Source: Crocinitomicaceae bacterium
Lineage (GTDB): Bacteria; Bacteroidota; Bacteroidia; Flavobacteriales_D; Crocinitomicaceae
Direction: 5' to 3'
NCBI GenBank assembly: GCA_029247685.1
Contig: JAQWKT010000064.1
Span: forward strand, 1-45,587
Length of the DNA stretch: 45,587 bases
The translations under genes were made by a program, and so were the position numbers. Positions 44,331 through 45,587 of the stretch are shown piece after piece. How positions within the stretch are numbered: the stretch's first letter is position 1; each line of letters opens with the position of its first letter. The notes under the pieces were generated by a model, which saw only the letters and a list, made by a program, of their open reading frames with translations, had not been told where the DNA came from and did no database searches.

Positions 44331-45587
44331 GTGAAGAAAAAGAAAATTTTTAACCTTTCTATATTTAAACGCTTAATCTCATATGCAAAGCCATATAAGC
44401 GGCTTATTATCCTCTCTTTTTTAACTACAATTACACTTTCACTTGTAAGCCCTTTAAGACCTGCGCTTATCGGGAAAATGGTAGACAATTACATTATTAA
44501 AACTCCAAACGAAAATGCGCTTTTACTCTGGACATTTATTATTGCTGGGATCTTGTTATTAGAGGGGGTTCTTTTTTTTGGAAGGGCTTACTGGTCAAAT
44601 TTATTAGCACAAAACATTATAAAAGACATGAGAAGGAAATTATTTAAAAAAATAATCTCTTTTAAAATGAAATATTTTGACAAAACTCCAGTAGGAGCTC
44701 TGGTCACTAGAGTGGTTTCTGATTTAGAAGCAATAACAGATGTTTTTTCTTCAGGGCTAATTGAGATAATTGGAAATATAATCTCCTTAGTTTTCATCTT
44801 AATATTAATGTTTTCTTCCAATTGGCAATTATCTTTAATGACACTTATTCCAATTCCTTTATTGCTAGTAACTACTAAAATTTTTGCTAGGGCAATGAAG
44901 AACTCCTTTCAACTTGAAAGAAAACAAGTAACTAAACTAAACACTTTTGTTCAAGAAAGAATTAATGGAATGAGTCTTGTTCAACTATTTAATAGACAAG
45001 AAAAAGAAGCCGAAGAGTTTACAAAAATTAATAAAGGACACCGAAAAGCACACTTAAATGCTATTTGGGCAAATTCCATTTTTTTCCATCCGTTGAACTT
45101 TTAAGTTCCTTATCTATTGCCTTTCTTCTAGTTTGGGGTGCATTAATTGCAGGAGGCAAAAGCAATATTGAAATGAGACTCATGTTTGGTCAAATAATCG
45201 CTTTTACTCTTTGGATATATCAACTTTACCGTCCGATAAGAATGCTAGCTGATAAATTCAATATTCTTCAAAGAGGAATGGTTAGAGCGGAAAGAATTTT
45301 TGAAATTCTAAGCCTTGATGATCACATTCAAGATGAAGGCAAAGAAAAAAACACGGATTTTAATGATTTAATTGCTTTTAAAAACGTTTCATTTGCATAT
45401 AAAGAACCTGAGTTTGTCCTTAAAAACTTAAGCTTTTCTATTAATCCTGGAGAAATGATCGCTTTTGTCGGTGCAACAGGAGCAGGAAAAACAAGTATTG
45501 TAAATTTAATGGCTCGTTTTTATGACTATCAAAAAGGAGAGATTTTAATTGGCTCAACTCCAATTAACGACATTCCTTTAAAAACAT
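44331..45587 (+). CDS. ABC exporter, frame broken by one base; 3' end cut by window
   Basis: The first frame (GTG at 44331 or ATG at 44301) encodes the membrane domain of an MsbA/MdlB-type exporter (YAKPYKRLIILSFLTTI, KYFDKTPVGALVTRVVSDLEAI, LVQLFNRQEKEAEEF) and stops at 45102-45104. From about 45086 the -1 frame continues the same protein without a gap: PSVELLSSLSIAFLLVWGAL, YRPIRMLADKFN, MVRAERIFEIL and Walker A GATGAGKTS (around 45473), open to the window end. The break lies at a run of seven T (45079-45085); eight T would restore the frame. It may be a sequencing or assembly indel, a real inactivating deletion, or slippage at T-TTT-TTC. The GTG start is preferred because of the promoter box. 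Confidence 0.8.

Overview
The window reads as a piece of a marine-type Bacteroidota chromosome, most likely Flavobacteriales. The evidence is the very AT-rich sequence with densely packed genes, TAnnTTTG-type -7 promoter boxes, almost no Shine-Dalgarno sequences, SusC/FecA-style TonB receptors with an N-terminal carboxypeptidase-regulatory-like domain, a type IX secretion system (T9SS) lipoprotein of the PorW/SprE family, a protein ending in a T9SS sorting domain, the long (641 aa) IspG, a PPi-type phosphofructokinase, and an atpD-atpC pair separated from the rest of the ATP synthase genes. No gene-free stretch exceeds about 180 bases, and I see no insertion sequence, prophage, CRISPR array or integration scar.

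Layout. 1-1949: two tandem, apparently paralogous unknown proteins, the first cut by the window edge. 2010-5426: YebC-family regulator, then the PorW/SprE TPR lipoprotein. 5429-11724 (minus): small lipoprotein, thiL, tRNA-Gln with its own terminator, mfd, PPi-dependent phosphofructokinase. 11842-14694 (plus): tight operon panD - flippase-like membrane protein - heptose-1-phosphate adenylyltransferase - PqqB-like metallo-hydrolase lipoprotein. 14814-20049 (minus): secreted cytochrome c/copper-monooxygenase-like T9SS cargo, asparaginase, TatD nuclease, outer-membrane barrel protein, galE. 20228-21429: ArsC/Spx-like protein converging on a BadF-type sugar kinase. 21429-24000 (minus) and 24106-30584 (plus): a TonB receptor plus heavy-metal-binding (HMA) protein, divergent from a TetR - TolC - membrane-fusion protein - RND pump operon, with an inverted repeat that looks like the TetR operator between them. 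30598-33769 (minus): kbl and ispG. 33928-36887 (plus): small unknown protein, then a TPP riboswitch followed by a TonB-dependent receptor, presumably for thiamin. 36948-38737 (minus): atpC/atpD. 38814-40392 (minus): LolC/E-like permease and rbfA. 40468-43347 (plus): MsbA-like ABC exporter and quinone-oxidoreductase-like protein. 43344-44225 (minus): fabD. 44331-end (plus): a second ABC exporter whose frame is broken by one base at a run of seven T.

Most genes are housekeeping: envelope and LPS (heptose adenylyltransferase, GalE, ABC exporters, LolC/E), cofactors (ThiL, PanD, IspG, thiamin uptake), energy (AtpD/C), DNA repair and ribosome maturation. The accessory interest lies in four places: the riboswitch-receptor unit with a readable promoter and possible switch hairpins; the divergent TonB-HMA/TetR-RND region; the frame-broken ABC exporter with a canonical slippery heptamer; and the secreted haem/copper protein, which together with PorW/SprE shows a T9SS-bearing lifestyle. 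I did not find a clearly new multi-gene system here.
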